DNA of 32,727 nucleotides, from contig CAJWQP010000013.1 of assembly GCA_913045445.1 (NCBI GenBank), forward strand, positions 1 through 32,727, given 5' to 3'. The position numbers and the translations under genes are program-made. The stretch is from an uncultured Nitrospina sp. (GTDB taxonomy: Bacteria; Nitrospinota; Nitrospinia; Nitrospinales; VA-1). The notes beneath the pieces are model-generated. The model saw nothing but the letters and a program-made list of their open reading frames with translations, had not been told where the DNA came from and did no database searches. The number at the start of each line of letters is the position of its first letter. Position 1 is the first letter of the stretch. Positions 25,424 to 32,727 of the stretch are shown one piece after another.

Positions 25424-26011
25424 TTAATGAAAAGACTGTGGAAAGTAAAACCGGGCGCATCGGAATGCCAGTTCTCTTGTCAGCGCATGAATGAAAGACT
25501 CGTTTCCTTTGACGGGTCGAATGTGAATGAAACGCATTCCCGCCAAACGCGCGCCTCCATCTGTGAGAAAATTGTCGCCGATCATGCAGACCCTGTTGGG
25601 GTCATCCAGACGAAGAAAGTTTTTCATGGCCATCTCGAATCCGCGTCGGTCGGGCTTGGGCGGGACATTTTTTACGATGGAAATATTTTTGAACTGGTGA
25701 AACCTGTCTTCACAGGCGTTGGTGTAGATTGCTACTTTGAGTCCGCTATCGACCAACTTATCAACATGAGCAACGACTTCAGGCGGAAACTCACGCACAT
25801 GATGAGAGCCCAATGTTCCATCGGCATCAATCAAGACACCTTGAACGCCATCTGTTTTTAATTGGTCGACAGGCACTTCGATAAAACGGTTAACAGCCAT
25901 ATAAGTTTCAAGTAAGTGGGGGCGAAACGGCAGTGATAGAAATCGCAGAACTTTGGCCAAAGTCAAACCTTCGCGAGATACGGGTTCATCCACTGGGGCA
26001 GGTGCTGACAT
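25424..26011 (-). CDS. HAD-superfamily phosphatase, YqeG/GEP4-like
   Basis: 195 residues with the four HAD motifs: DADGT (Asp62 nucleophile, Asp64 acid/base), the Thr97 of IYTNA, Lys119 in PPKPDRRGF, and GDNFLTD (Asp146, Asp151). There is no large cap domain, as in the YqeG family, whose yeast relative Gep4 dephosphorylates phosphatidylglycerophosphate. A role in phospholipid synthesis is possible but the substrate is not shown by sequence. About 50 residues precede the fold. It stands alone, bordered upstream by a 758-bp non-coding stretch. Confidence 0.88.
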   Translation of the reverse strand: MSAPAPVDEPVSREGLTLAKVLRFLSLPFRPHLLETYMAVNRFIEVPVDQLKTDGVQGVLIDADGTLGSHHVREFPPEVVAHVDKLVDSGLKVAIYTNACEDRFHQFKNISIVKNVPPKPDRRGFEMAMKNFLRLDDPNRVCMIGDNFLTDGGARLAGMRFIHIRPVKGNESFIHALTRELAFRCARFYFPQSFH

Positions 26012-26574
26012 TGGACAGGCTTAAAAGGTTTTTATGATGGGACTGCAACGAAAGCTGATTATCACCAGAGGATGAGAGGATATCAAATAAATTTTTAATC
26101 CTCTCCTCAGCAAAATATTTAAGGCGCTCCGGTTCGCGGCTACTCAATTTACTTCTTCGCATGTGTCGTCATTCTACGAACTTGTCATCAACTTTTATTA
26201 TCAGGGGGCCGACATATAACAGAGGGATCAATTGTAGTAGTTTGGGTGCGGGATATTCCTTTCTCGGTATTGTTTGTCGAATTTTCAATATAAATTACTA
26301 TTATTGTACGGAAAAACAGAGGTTTTTATAATTATGTTGCAGTTATTAGTCCAATAATTTTAGTAGCTTGGAAAGTAGATTCCCTCAAAAGAGGTATTTA
26401 CTCTTAGCGTGATACTGGTATTTGGTCCGGTGGACAAAATGTGAGTTTGTTCAAATTAAATCGACCCCTCAATCATCGTGCGTGGTGCCGAAGGCCAGCT
26501 CCACTAGATTTCTCCCCGGAAATGACCGGATTGAACCTTCCTGAAAAGCACACAGATTCATACCTTAATTGATA
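26012..26574. other. Long non-coding stretch upstream of the acl promoter
   Basis: No ORF above about 30 codons with a credible start is seen. Most is AT-rich. A GC-richer block at about 26455-26560 contains a CCGG-N6-CCGG dyad (TCCCCGGAAATGACCGGATT) and, on the minus strand, a 30-codon frame with no ribosome-binding site. No tRNA-like or known riboswitch pattern was recognised. Confidence 0.5.
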
Positions 26575-26602
26575 TTGACAAAAATAGTAATTTAAATACA
26601 AT
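26575..26602 (+). promoter_or_regulatory. Strong sigma-70-type promoter of the acl operon
   Basis: TTGACA (26575-26580, perfect), 16-bp AT-rich spacer, TACAAT (26597-26602, 5/6). The predicted start near 26609 gives a leader of about 160 nt before aclB. This is the best promoter match in the window, as expected for a central carbon-fixation enzyme. Confidence 0.65.
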
Positions 26603-26620
26603 ACAGCATCCTAATCAGGA

Positions 26621-26667
26621 GATCACTGGGCGGGTGTGTCTTTGTGTCGCTTTGCGTGATGCGCCCA
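26621..26667 (+). promoter_or_regulatory. acl leader: interleaved stems (possible pseudoknot or switch)
   Basis: Two stems interlock. ATCAC (26622-26626) can pair with GTGAT (26656-26660), and TGGGCG (26627-26632) with CGCCCA (26662-26667). Because the order is 1-2-1'-2', they form either a pseudoknot or two alternative hairpins. The 23-nt middle is G/T-rich with repeated GTGTC. No known riboswitch class is recognised. Confidence 0.35.
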
Positions 26668-26695
26668 TAAATACCAAAAATACAATGTATAAGTT

Positions 26696-26715
26696 TGACC
26701 TTGTGAGGTCATTTT
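26696..26715 (+). promoter_or_regulatory. acl leader: perfect dyad, operator or attenuator-like hairpin
   Basis: TGACCT-TGTG-AGGTCA (26696-26711) is a perfect 6-bp inverted repeat with a 4-nt centre, directly followed by TTTT. As RNA it is a small terminator-like hairpin; as DNA it looks like a dimeric regulator site. It lies 54 nt before the aclB ATG and about 90 nt after the predicted start point. Confidence 0.45.
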
Positions 26716-26769
26716 CGAATTAATAAATTATTTTTATATCCATCAACATTAGATAAGCAGGAGACTTAA

Positions 26770-28041
26770 ATGCAAATCACCGGCATGCTCTGGGGCAGGA
26801 AGTTGCTGGACCTTGTTGAATATCCTCATTCTGAGGTGCGGGGTCCGGAACTGAGTGTCGATGGCATCAAAGAGATGATCAAAAAACACGGCGAAGTTTT
26901 TATCAAGCCCGTATTCAAAGGCGGTGTTGGTAAAAAAGGAAAATCCGGACTCATTGGACGCGCCAAAAACATCACTGAGGCGCTCAAAGAGAAGGAGCGA
27001 CTCTATTTCGCCGAACACAAAGTAGAAAATACCGTTTCCAAGTCAGATGGCGTGACCTACGAAGCGGCGGTTCCGGCGGATCACGAAGTCTATTTTTCAA
27101 TTTCAGACAGCACGGTGTACCGGGCGCCGATCATGACACTGACTCATCATGGCGGGGTAGACATCGAAGAGCTTCCGGAAAGTAAAATCGCGGTCGTGCC
27201 GTTCGACCCGCTGACTGGACTTAAGGCTTTCCATGTTTCCAACGCTTTGGTTGGACTGGGTGCGCCGTCGGAGATTATCAGTCCGCTGGTGCAGAATCTT
27301 CCAAAATTGTGGGACCTGTACAACAACTACGGAATGACTATGCTTGAATTGAACCCGATCCGCATGAGGCCGGGTAAGGGTGGACGCTACGCGCCCATCG
27401 CCTGCGATTTCAAGTGCGCGTTCGATCAGGACGATCCGGCCTGGAAACGCCTGGAACTGCCATCGCATGTTTTCGCGTCTGACAACACTGAATTCGAGCA
27501 GGAGATTAATCAGCTTCGCACCTATCAGGGGCAGAGCGATGTATATGTCATCAATGACAAGGGGAACATTACTGCGCCGACGTTTGGCGGTGGCGCCAAC
27601 GCCATGGTTACTGAACTCCTTGGCGAAGCGGCGACCATTTCCTCTGACTTTGGCGGTAACCCCCCGTACGAGAAGATGAATGAAATTTCGAATATCACTT
27701 TCAAGTACTGGCTTGAGCAGTCAAACGTTTTGTTCATTATCGGTGGTAAGGCGAATAACACGGATATCTATGAAACTTTCCGCGCTATCGGTGACGGACT
27801 CAGGGCATTTTTTCAGAGCAACGGACCCAAACCGCTGTTTGTTGTAGTCGGTCGTGGTGGACCCAATTTGATTCGTGGAATGGCTTATTTGCGTGACATC
27901 CTGGAGTCGTTAGGAATCCCCTATCGTTTCTTTGGGCACGACAGCGCTATGTCTGAGGTCATAAACTACGCTATGGATATTAATAAATGGATGATGAATG
28001 GTGGCAAGGAAGAGATTGCGGCCAAAATGAACATCAAATAA
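26770..28041 (+). CDS. aclB: ATP-citrate lyase small (ATP-grasp) subunit
   Basis: With the next gene this forms ATP-citrate lyase, which splits citrate with ATP and CoA into acetyl-CoA, oxaloacetate and ADP: the key reductive TCA-cycle step for CO2 fixation. The 423 residues comprise an ATP-grasp domain (about 1-240; VFIKPVFKGGVGKKGKSG, MLELNPIRMRPG) and a succinyl-CoA-synthetase-beta-like citrate-binding domain (GGGANAMVTELLGEA, SSDFGGNPP, FIIGGKANNTD). AGGAG precedes ATG 26770 by 7 nt. It follows a long regulated-looking leader and lies 42 nt before aclA. The match to the N-terminal part of eukaryotic ACL and to AclB of rTCA bacteria is by motif order. Confidence 0.92.
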   Translation: MQITGMLWGRKLLDLVEYPHSEVRGPELSVDGIKEMIKKHGEVFIKPVFKGGVGKKGKSGLIGRAKNITEALKEKERLYFAEHKVENTVSKSDGVTYEAAVPADHEVYFSISDSTVYRAPIMTLTHHGGVDIEELPESKIAVVPFDPLTGLKAFHVSNALVGLGAPSEIISPLVQNLPKLWDLYNNYGMTMLELNPIRMRPGKGGRYAPIACDFKCAFDQDDPAWKRLELPSHVFASDNTEFEQEINQLRTYQGQSDVYVINDKGNITAPTFGGGANAMVTELLGEAATISSDFGGNPPYEKMNEISNITFKYWLEQSNVLFIIGGKANNTDIYETFRAIGDGLRAFFQSNGPKPLFVVVGRGGPNLIRGMAYLRDILESLGIPYRFFGHDSAMSEVINYAMDINKWMMNGGKEEIAAKMNIK

Positions 28042-28083
28042 ATTCAATCAATCTATCAGAAGTGGAACTGGAGGATATGAATA

Positions 28084-30798
28084 ATGCATAAGCAAGGTGT
28101 GGGGGAATTCCCCTACTATGTGGGTATCAATTCACTGAGCGATCTTGCCACCAAGGATGATAAGGTGGTTGTTCTCAATATACTGGGGAAAGAAAGTTCC
28201 GGAGTCACCCCGATCAGTAATGACTACTCCGGCGGCAACATCGTGTTTGGAACGGGGCCGGGAAAGTCGGGTAAGTCTCTCACCACCAAGACCGGGAAAA
28301 TTCCAGTTTACAACTCCATTAAAGAAGGACTGGCCGCGGGACACAAGTTCAACACGGTGGTCATATACCTGCCGCCCTCTGGCGTGAAAGACGGTATTGC
28401 AGAAGCGGTGAGGGAAAATCCCGATCTTAAAAAAGCTATTATTCTCACCGAAAAAGTCTCAGTTAAAGATTCACGCATCATGCGTGCCATCTGCCAGACC
28501 AACGGCGTTGATCTTTTCGGCGGCAACTGTCTGGGACTGGCCGACTCATGGAATCACGTCCGTCTCGGTGGAGCGCTCGGCGGAAGCCATCCTGAGGAGT
28601 CGCTCATTAAAGGATCGGTCGCGCTTTTCTCAAATTCCGGAAACTTCACCACCACTATCGCGGTTTATCTGGCAACAGCAGGGTGGGGGACGACTACCTC
28701 GGTGTCCAGTGGTAAGGATGTTTACATCCAATACGGACCTAAAGAGTTTCTCTACGCATTGGACAGGGATGATCGTTCGCAAGCCGCTGTTATGTACAGT
28801 GAGCCGGGTGGATATTACGAGAAAGATATAAAAACTGATAAGCCGTTGGTCGCCTGCGTGGTGGGCCGATGGAAAGCCAAGTTGAGCAAAGCTTGCGGTC
28901 ATGCAGGATCGCTGGCAGGTTCCGGCGATGACGCTATCGCCAAAGAAAAATGGTTCATGGAATACTTTGGTGTCGATAGTATTTACACACCGGATAATCC
29001 GGTTGCTTCCAAAAAGGGCGCACTGGTGACCAACATCGCGTACATTCCGGAAGCGTTGACGGCGGTTATGAAACTGAACGGCAAAGAGCCAGACTTCGCG
29101 CCGAAGGGCAGTTTGTCTCTCAAAAGTTGGTTTGGTAACAATCAGGGACTGGACTTGCCGAAGGAGTTGGATACGCCAGTGGTTGAAGCGATCTCTCCTT
29201 ACAATGAACAAATCGCCGCACTCGATAAACAGGTGGGTGCCCAGTATCGGCGAGAAACTCTCAAAGATGCCAGTGGCGCTTCGATGATGGACCCTAAAAC
29301 CCAGGTGTCCAAAATTCATCAGACCTCTATTCTCGATGCGTCCACAAAAACCTTCGAAGCTAATCTGGTATTTGCGTTATGTCGCGAGTATCCGAGTGAG
29401 TATGGTGAAAAAATTGCTAACATTGCGCTCAACGCGCACGTCAATCAACATGGGCAAGCTACTCTTGCGGCGGCGGAAGCTTCGCGCGAAGCGGGTAACT
29501 CACCCAATACGGTAGTCTCAGCCGCAGTTGCCATCGTTGGTAAAAGGACGGTTCAACCTGCGATGGATGCCGCCAAAGCGCTGCTGGAATTATTCCAGTT
29601 CACGAAACTCACAGACGTGGCCAGTGATTTCGATTACGCGGAACAACTGAAAGCCGCGTCAGCGCATAAAGATGTTTTACTCGCCGGTAGCGATGATCAC
29701 TGTGCCGGCAAGATGTCAGCTTGCCTCAGTCAGGGCACACAATCGGTATTCATAAAATTCCTGCTGGACTTCGCTAAACAAGAAGGGGGGACACCTTCTA
29801 CAGACGCGATGATGGCCGCTATCTGGACAACGCTTGGCTGGAAAGGTATGAGGTCAAAGAAAATCACCCGAGACACCATCATCAGGCTCCCATGGTACTC
29901 CCGCATCTATAGCACCATCGTAGGTGTTGCCGCTTCTGCGGATAAACATGGCGAAGACAGTTTATGCGGAATCAAGCTTGAAAAGCTGGTTCCTGAATTC
30001 TCGTTCACCCGAACGGCGTTTTTGGCAGTTATGGGACGAGAGCCTTCTGATGACGAGTTGTTCGAGTTCCAGGTTCTGCTCGGACTCATCATCACCAACG
30101 GACCTGGCACAATTTCCGCGCAGGGTTGTAAGGGCGCAGTGAGCGCAGACGGTCCGGAAATGCCCGGTCGTGTGCAGGTGAACAAGGCGTTCATCGGATT
30201 CCTTACTCATACCGGATTCGCCCACGGCGGCAACGGATATGAAGCGGCGGCATTCCTTATCGAACAGTTCAAGGATACGAGCCTCAAAGCGGCTGATGAT
30301 GCGAACCATGGTCTCGACCTCGATGCGATGGCCCTGGAGTATTCCAAGAAGTACAAAGACTATAAAGCCACTCAGAAAGCTGTCGGCAATCTGGAATACG
30401 CCAAAGTGCCTTGTATCAACCATCCCATTTTTAAAGGGAAAGATGTCAATTTTGATCCGCGTGAAGAGTTTGTTCGCAAACTGTTCGAAGATAAGGGTAT
30501 CAACAACGTGTTCCTTGATTATTACCATTCAATCGTTAACGCAATGTTCAAAGCCAAAGTCAGTAAGAACGTTTACTGTGTGAACATTGATGCGGTAATC
30601 GCCGTTATATTGCTGAAGATGGTATGGGGTGAGTACAGGGAAGGCAAACTGGCTGAAGAGGATGTAGAAACATCCAGCTTCGCCACCTTCTTGTTCGGCC
30701 GCATGATCGGTTGTGCCGCCGAGATCGACGACCACACCTACCGTGGCAAGAACATGGATACCCGCACACCTGCGAGCAAATGTTCGTACGTAGGATGA
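28084..30798 (+). CDS. aclA: ATP-citrate lyase large subunit (type II-like, extended)
   Basis: 904 residues: CoA-ligase part (about 1-330) then a citrate-synthase-like lyase part (about 390-900). The phosphohistidine loop is KACGHAGSLAG, with His273 as the phosphorylated residue. SNSGNFTTT marks the CoA-ligase fold. In the lyase part HVNQHGQATLAA, DDHCAGK, HTGFAHGGNGYEAA (about 709-722) and VNIDAVIAVILLKM (Asp836) correspond to the catalytic His and Asp regions of citryl-CoA lyase. AclA of Chlorobium is about 610 residues; the extra ~300 lie in the lyase half, which looks like a fuller citrate synthase. That fits the type II enzyme described for Nitrospira, Leptospirillum and similar organisms. 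GGAGG lies 9 nt before the ATG. A strong terminator follows. Confidence 0.92.
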   Translation: MHKQGVGEFPYYVGINSLSDLATKDDKVVVLNILGKESSGVTPISNDYSGGNIVFGTGPGKSGKSLTTKTGKIPVYNSIKEGLAAGHKFNTVVIYLPPSGVKDGIAEAVRENPDLKKAIILTEKVSVKDSRIMRAICQTNGVDLFGGNCLGLADSWNHVRLGGALGGSHPEESLIKGSVALFSNSGNFTTTIAVYLATAGWGTTTSVSSGKDVYIQYGPKEFLYALDRDDRSQAAVMYSEPGGYYEKDIKTDKPLVACVVGRWKAKLSKACGHAGSLAGSGDDAIAKEKWFMEYFGVDSIYTPDNPVASKKGALVTNIAYIPEALTAVMKLNGKEPDFAPKGSLSLKSWFGNNQGLDLPKELDTPVVEAISPYNEQIAALDKQVGAQYRRETLKDASGASMMDPKTQVSKIHQTSILDASTKTFEANLVFALCREYPSEYGEKIANIALNAHVNQHGQATLAAAEASREAGNSPNTVVSAAVAIVGKRTVQPAMDAAKALLELFQFTKLTDVASDFDYAEQLKAASAHKDVLLAGSDDHCAGKMSACLSQGTQSVFIKFLLDFAKQEGGTPSTDAMMAAIWTTLGWKGMRSKKITRDTIIRLPWYSRIYSTIVGVAASADKHGEDSLCGIKLEKLVPEFSFTRTAFLAVMGREPSDDELFEFQVLLGLIITNGPGTISAQGCKGAVSADGPEMPGRVQVNKAFIGFLTHTGFAHGGNGYEAAAFLIEQFKDTSLKAADDANHGLDLDAMALEYSKKYKDYKATQKAVGNLEYAKVPCINHPIFKGKDVNFDPREEFVRKLFEDKGINNVFLDYYHSIVNAMFKAKVSKNVYCVNIDAVIAVILLKMVWGEYREGKLAEEDVETSSFATFLFGRMIGCAAEIDDHTYRGKNMDTRTPASKCSYVG

Positions 30799-30814
30799 TT
30801 TAATAGAATATGAA

Positions 30815-30852
30815 AAGCCCTTTCCCGGTTTTCCGGGAAGGGGCTTTTTTTT
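30815..30852 (+). terminator. Strong intrinsic terminator of the acl operon
   Basis: AAGCCCTTTCCCGG (30815-30828), loop TTTT, CCGGGAAGGGGCTT (30833-30846): a 14-bp stem with one G-U wobble, followed by an unbroken T run to 30852. It begins 16 nt after the aclA stop. Confidence 0.93.
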
Positions 30853-30858
30853 ATTTGG

Positions 30859-30893
30859 AACCACGGGCGAACGCAGATAAACACAGATGAAAA
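30859..30893. repeat. Fragment of a dispersed 'ACGCAGATAAACACAGATG' type repeat
   Basis: The stretch with CCACGGGCGAACGCAGATAA and ACACAGATGAAAAT resembles the short intergenic motif CCACAGATxxACACAGATxx that recurs in many bacterial genomes. Recognition is from memory of that motif; copy number in this genome is unknown. Confidence 0.45.
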
Positions 30894-30921
30894 TTTGAGA
30901 AGAGACAGGTCTTGAATAATT

Positions 30922-30942
30922 CCTCTCCTCTGGAGGGAGAGG
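30922..30942. repeat. Short palindromic element (CCTCTCC/GGAGAGG)
   Basis: CCTCTCC (30922-30928), 7-nt loop, GGAGAGG (30936-30942), followed by GGGTTTTA. It resembles the widespread CCCTCTCCC...GGGAGAGGG intergenic palindromes. It lies between the acl terminator and the 3' end of the AMMECR1 gene and could also act as a weak stop. Confidence 0.45.
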
Positions 30943-30998
30943 GGGTTTTAGATCTGCCCTTATCCGTGGCGGAAGGGTTTTGCTTTTCCCGATCTTGG

Positions 30999-31523
30999 TC
31001 AGTGATATCTTTCCACTTCGAAGCGGTGCATTTCATAGGGGGCGTTTTTCGGGATGTCGCCTTTTTTCAGGCAAAGGTCGATTTGTCTTTGTACGGTGTC
31101 TATTCCTTCCAGGTCGGGTAGCAGGATTCCCTGCATCCCTTTATATTTTACCGACAAACCATATCGTTGCGGGTTGAGCTGGTCTGCACTATCAATGGGT
31201 TCCAGCGGGGTGAGCACATCGACGGAAAACTGAAGTGACTTCAGTTCGTTACTCGTTATCGCTTTGAATCTGGGGTCGCGTGTCGCCGCACTGACGGCGT
31301 TGTGGATAATTTCATTTGCCAGATTATCCTGATTTGGGGTGACGGTTCCTATACATCCGCGCAACTCAAGGTTCTTTTTCTTTTTTATGGATACAAAGGC
31401 TCCTGACTGGCGATCCATTCCATCGGGAATGGGAGAGGGGCAGGCAAGGGGTTTTCCTTCTGCGAGGAAATGGCGAACCGCCTGAATAGCCAGTTTGACA
31501 TAAGGATGAGTTTCCATGCGCAT
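30999..31523 (-). CDS. AMMECR1 domain protein (AmmeMemoRadiSam system A type)
   Basis: A 174-residue, single-domain AMMECR1 protein. The signature LRGCIGT is at about residues 54-60, followed by AVSAATRDPRF and ELKSLQFSVDVLTPLEPI, with GLSVKYKGMQGILLP near the C-terminus. In many bacteria and archaea this domain is encoded with a Memo-like dioxygenase and a radical SAM protein; neither is adjacent here. The biochemical role is not settled. ATG 31523 and ATG 31517 are both possible starts, with only a weak GAG upstream. It is followed upstream on the same strand by the polyprenyl synthase gene. Confidence 0.9.
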   Translation of the reverse strand: MRMETHPYVKLAIQAVRHFLAEGKPLACPSPIPDGMDRQSGAFVSIKKKKNLELRGCIGTVTPNQDNLANEIIHNAVSAATRDPRFKAITSNELKSLQFSVDVLTPLEPIDSADQLNPQRYGLSVKYKGMQGILLPDLEGIDTVQRQIDLCLKKGDIPKNAPYEMHRFEVERYH

Positions 31524-31607
31524 TTCTCAAATTCACGATGCTGATTATAATGTATGTATCTCGAAACTTGAATGCAAGGGAGAAGAACAGGAGGGTTTTA
31601 AGTCAGA

Positions 31608-32603
31608 TCAGGATCGGACTGCCGCGTGACGTTCGTAAATATAGTCGGCGACTGCATCAAATGATTTGTAGTATTCCGGTTGCGGGAATGTGACCGCTCT
31701 GATGGATGACTTTGCTCGTTCAATATAATCGCGCGCGAGGTCCAGGGTGTACTCTACGGATTTTGTTTCCCGCATGCGTTCCAGCACATAGTCGAAATCT
31801 TTTCGTGTGATGTTTTCGTTTTTAACGAAGCCTTCAATTTCTTTTTTGAGGGAACGGTTGGCGTTTTGATACAGGTGAAGCAGGGGCAGAGTGACATGTC
31901 CTTCCTGGAAATCATTTCCAGGAGGTTTGCCCAGAGTATTTTCTTCGCTGTCGTAATCCATTGCGTCATCCATCAACTGGAACGCCATGCCGAATTGCGT
32001 ACCGAAATCGACCAGCGCTTTTTCCTGTTCGGGGTTGGCTTCTGAAAGCAGGGCGGCCAACTCGCAACTGACTGACATCATAGACGCTGTTTTGCGGTGA
32101 ATGACGTCCAGACAATGCTCTTCGGAGACGGATAACTTGCGGGCTTTGCTGTATTCCATGATTCCGCCTTCAACCAGTAGTTTGGTCGCTTCTGAGACCG
32201 CATTGATGATTCGCGAATCGCAGTCCGAGGCCAGCATTAGTATGGATCGGGAAATCAGAAAATCACCAACAAGGATACTCGCATCACTTCCCCATTTGGC
32301 GTTTACCGTTTGGCGTCCACGTCGGACGGTTGTTTCATCAACTACGTCATCATGGAGTAGAGTGGCAGAATGGATGTACTCGACCACGCAACCGTGGCGG
32401 ATGACTCGTTCATCTATCTCCCGACCGCAGAGCTTGGTTCCTATCATCAAGATAAGTGGTCGCACACGCTTGCCACCGTTTTTCAGGAGATAGTCTCCTA
32501 TGCCCGGTATCAGCGGAACATCTGACTGATAATTCTTCTGAATCGAACGCTCTATTCGCGCAAGATCATCTTTAAAAAGCCGTGTGACGTCGTTAAAATC
32601 CAT
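31608..32603 (-). CDS. Long-chain all-trans polyprenyl diphosphate synthase
   Basis: Condenses isopentenyl diphosphate onto allylic primers to make the quinone side chain. From ATG 32603 (preferred over a TTG six codons upstream that lacks family similarity) the protein has 331 residues. Both Asp-rich motifs are present: DDVVD at 85-89 in LLHDDVVDE, and DDAMD in FQLMDDAMDY. GGKRVRPLI and the NAKWGSDASILVGDFL helix are typical. The fifth residue before the first motif is Ala, a small residue that allows long products (C35-C50), as in IspB/HepT-type enzymes. Exact chain length cannot be read from sequence. It may be co-transcribed with the AMMECR1 gene 84 nt downstream. Confidence 0.93.
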   Translation of the reverse strand: MDFNDVTRLFKDDLARIERSIQKNYQSDVPLIPGIGDYLLKNGGKRVRPLILMIGTKLCGREIDERVIRHGCVVEYIHSATLLHDDVVDETTVRRGRQTVNAKWGSDASILVGDFLISRSILMLASDCDSRIINAVSEATKLLVEGGIMEYSKARKLSVSEEHCLDVIHRKTASMMSVSCELAALLSEANPEQEKALVDFGTQFGMAFQLMDDAMDYDSEENTLGKPPGNDFQEGHVTLPLLHLYQNANRSLKKEIEGFVKNENITRKDFDYVLERMRETKSVEYTLDLARDYIERAKSSIRAVTFPQPEYYKSFDAVADYIYERHAAVRS

Positions 32604-32727
32604 AAGAAAACTTACACCCAAGAGTGGCTGAGAATTCAGGGAAAATATCTGTCAGATTCCCCATAGTAGACTGATTTTCCTGTACTTTATGATATGGGAA
32701 GGTCTTATTTTTAGGGGAAATTGACTG

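Noticed and set aside
26012-26769. CRISPR array, tRNA or small mobile element in the 758-bp gap
   Set aside because: No regularly spaced repeats, no cloverleaf-like arms, no terminal inverted repeats with target duplications and no transposase fragment could be seen.
28077-28091. Four-codon mini-ORF (ATG AAT AAT GCA TAA) overlapping the aclA start
   Set aside because: Only 2 nt separate it from GGAGG, too close for initiation; the aclA ATG at 28084 has suitable spacing.
28630-29319. Minus-strand open frame of 229 codons inside aclA
   Set aside because: It lies wholly within a confidently assigned gene and its translation (Arg/His/Phe-rich) resembles no family; it is a by-product of aclA codon use.

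Overview
The window reads as chromosomal DNA of a chemolithoautotrophic bacterium, most likely a member of the Nitrospinota (Nitrospina-like nitrite oxidisers). This placement is inferred. It rests on a two-gene ATP-citrate lyase with an unusually long large subunit (26770-30798), which is the key enzyme of the reductive TCA cycle and resembles the 'type II' enzyme known from Nitrospira, Leptospirillum and Nitrospina. It also rests on a lipoprotein with the haem-binding fold of the gamma subunits of type II DMSO-reductase-family enzymes (10533-11357), the family that includes nitrite oxidoreductase. No rRNA or tRNA is present to confirm the taxon.

Layout. The left end has a glycosyltransferase cut by the window edge (1-662, minus), the N-degron enzyme Bpt (915-1736) with its terminator, and a probable leftover C-terminus of an outer-membrane porin. 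Next come a minus-strand pair (a leucine-rich-repeat protein and a candidate 37-residue membrane protein) and plus-strand ald-dnaE. A palindromic repeat closes dnaE. Then follow a two-TM protein of unknown function (minus), an M16 zinc protease and the haem-domain lipoprotein (plus), and a long minus-strand block: ilvD coupled to an unknown gene, a B12-binding radical SAM protein, mutM, and hrcA-grpE. Between hrcA and a truncated haemoglobin lies a decayed piece of a CheA chemotaxis kinase. The xerC-hslV-hslU-argB operon (minus) is tightly packed and has a good promoter. A plus-strand pair of small proteins (coiled coil with a C-terminal TM segment, and an 84-residue partner) meets a minus-strand acidic protein tail to tail, followed by a YqeG-like HAD phosphatase.

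The right third is dominated by a 758-bp non-coding stretch leading into the acl operon. It holds a strong sigma-70-like promoter, a roughly 160-nt leader with competing stems and a perfect TGACCT/AGGTCA dyad. A strong intrinsic terminator ends the operon. Two fragments of dispersed repeats follow, then an AMMECR1-domain protein and a long-chain polyprenyl diphosphate synthase (both minus).

Functionally the window combines central carbon fixation (acl), amino-acid metabolism (ilvD, argB, ald), genome maintenance (dnaE, mutM, xerC), proteostasis (hslUV, grpE/hrcA, bpt, M16 protease) and quinone side-chain synthesis. I saw no CRISPR array, intact insertion sequence, prophage or defence island. 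The less explained parts are the acl leader, the hrcA promoter dyad (no CIRCE element), the unknown small-protein pair and the gene remnants.
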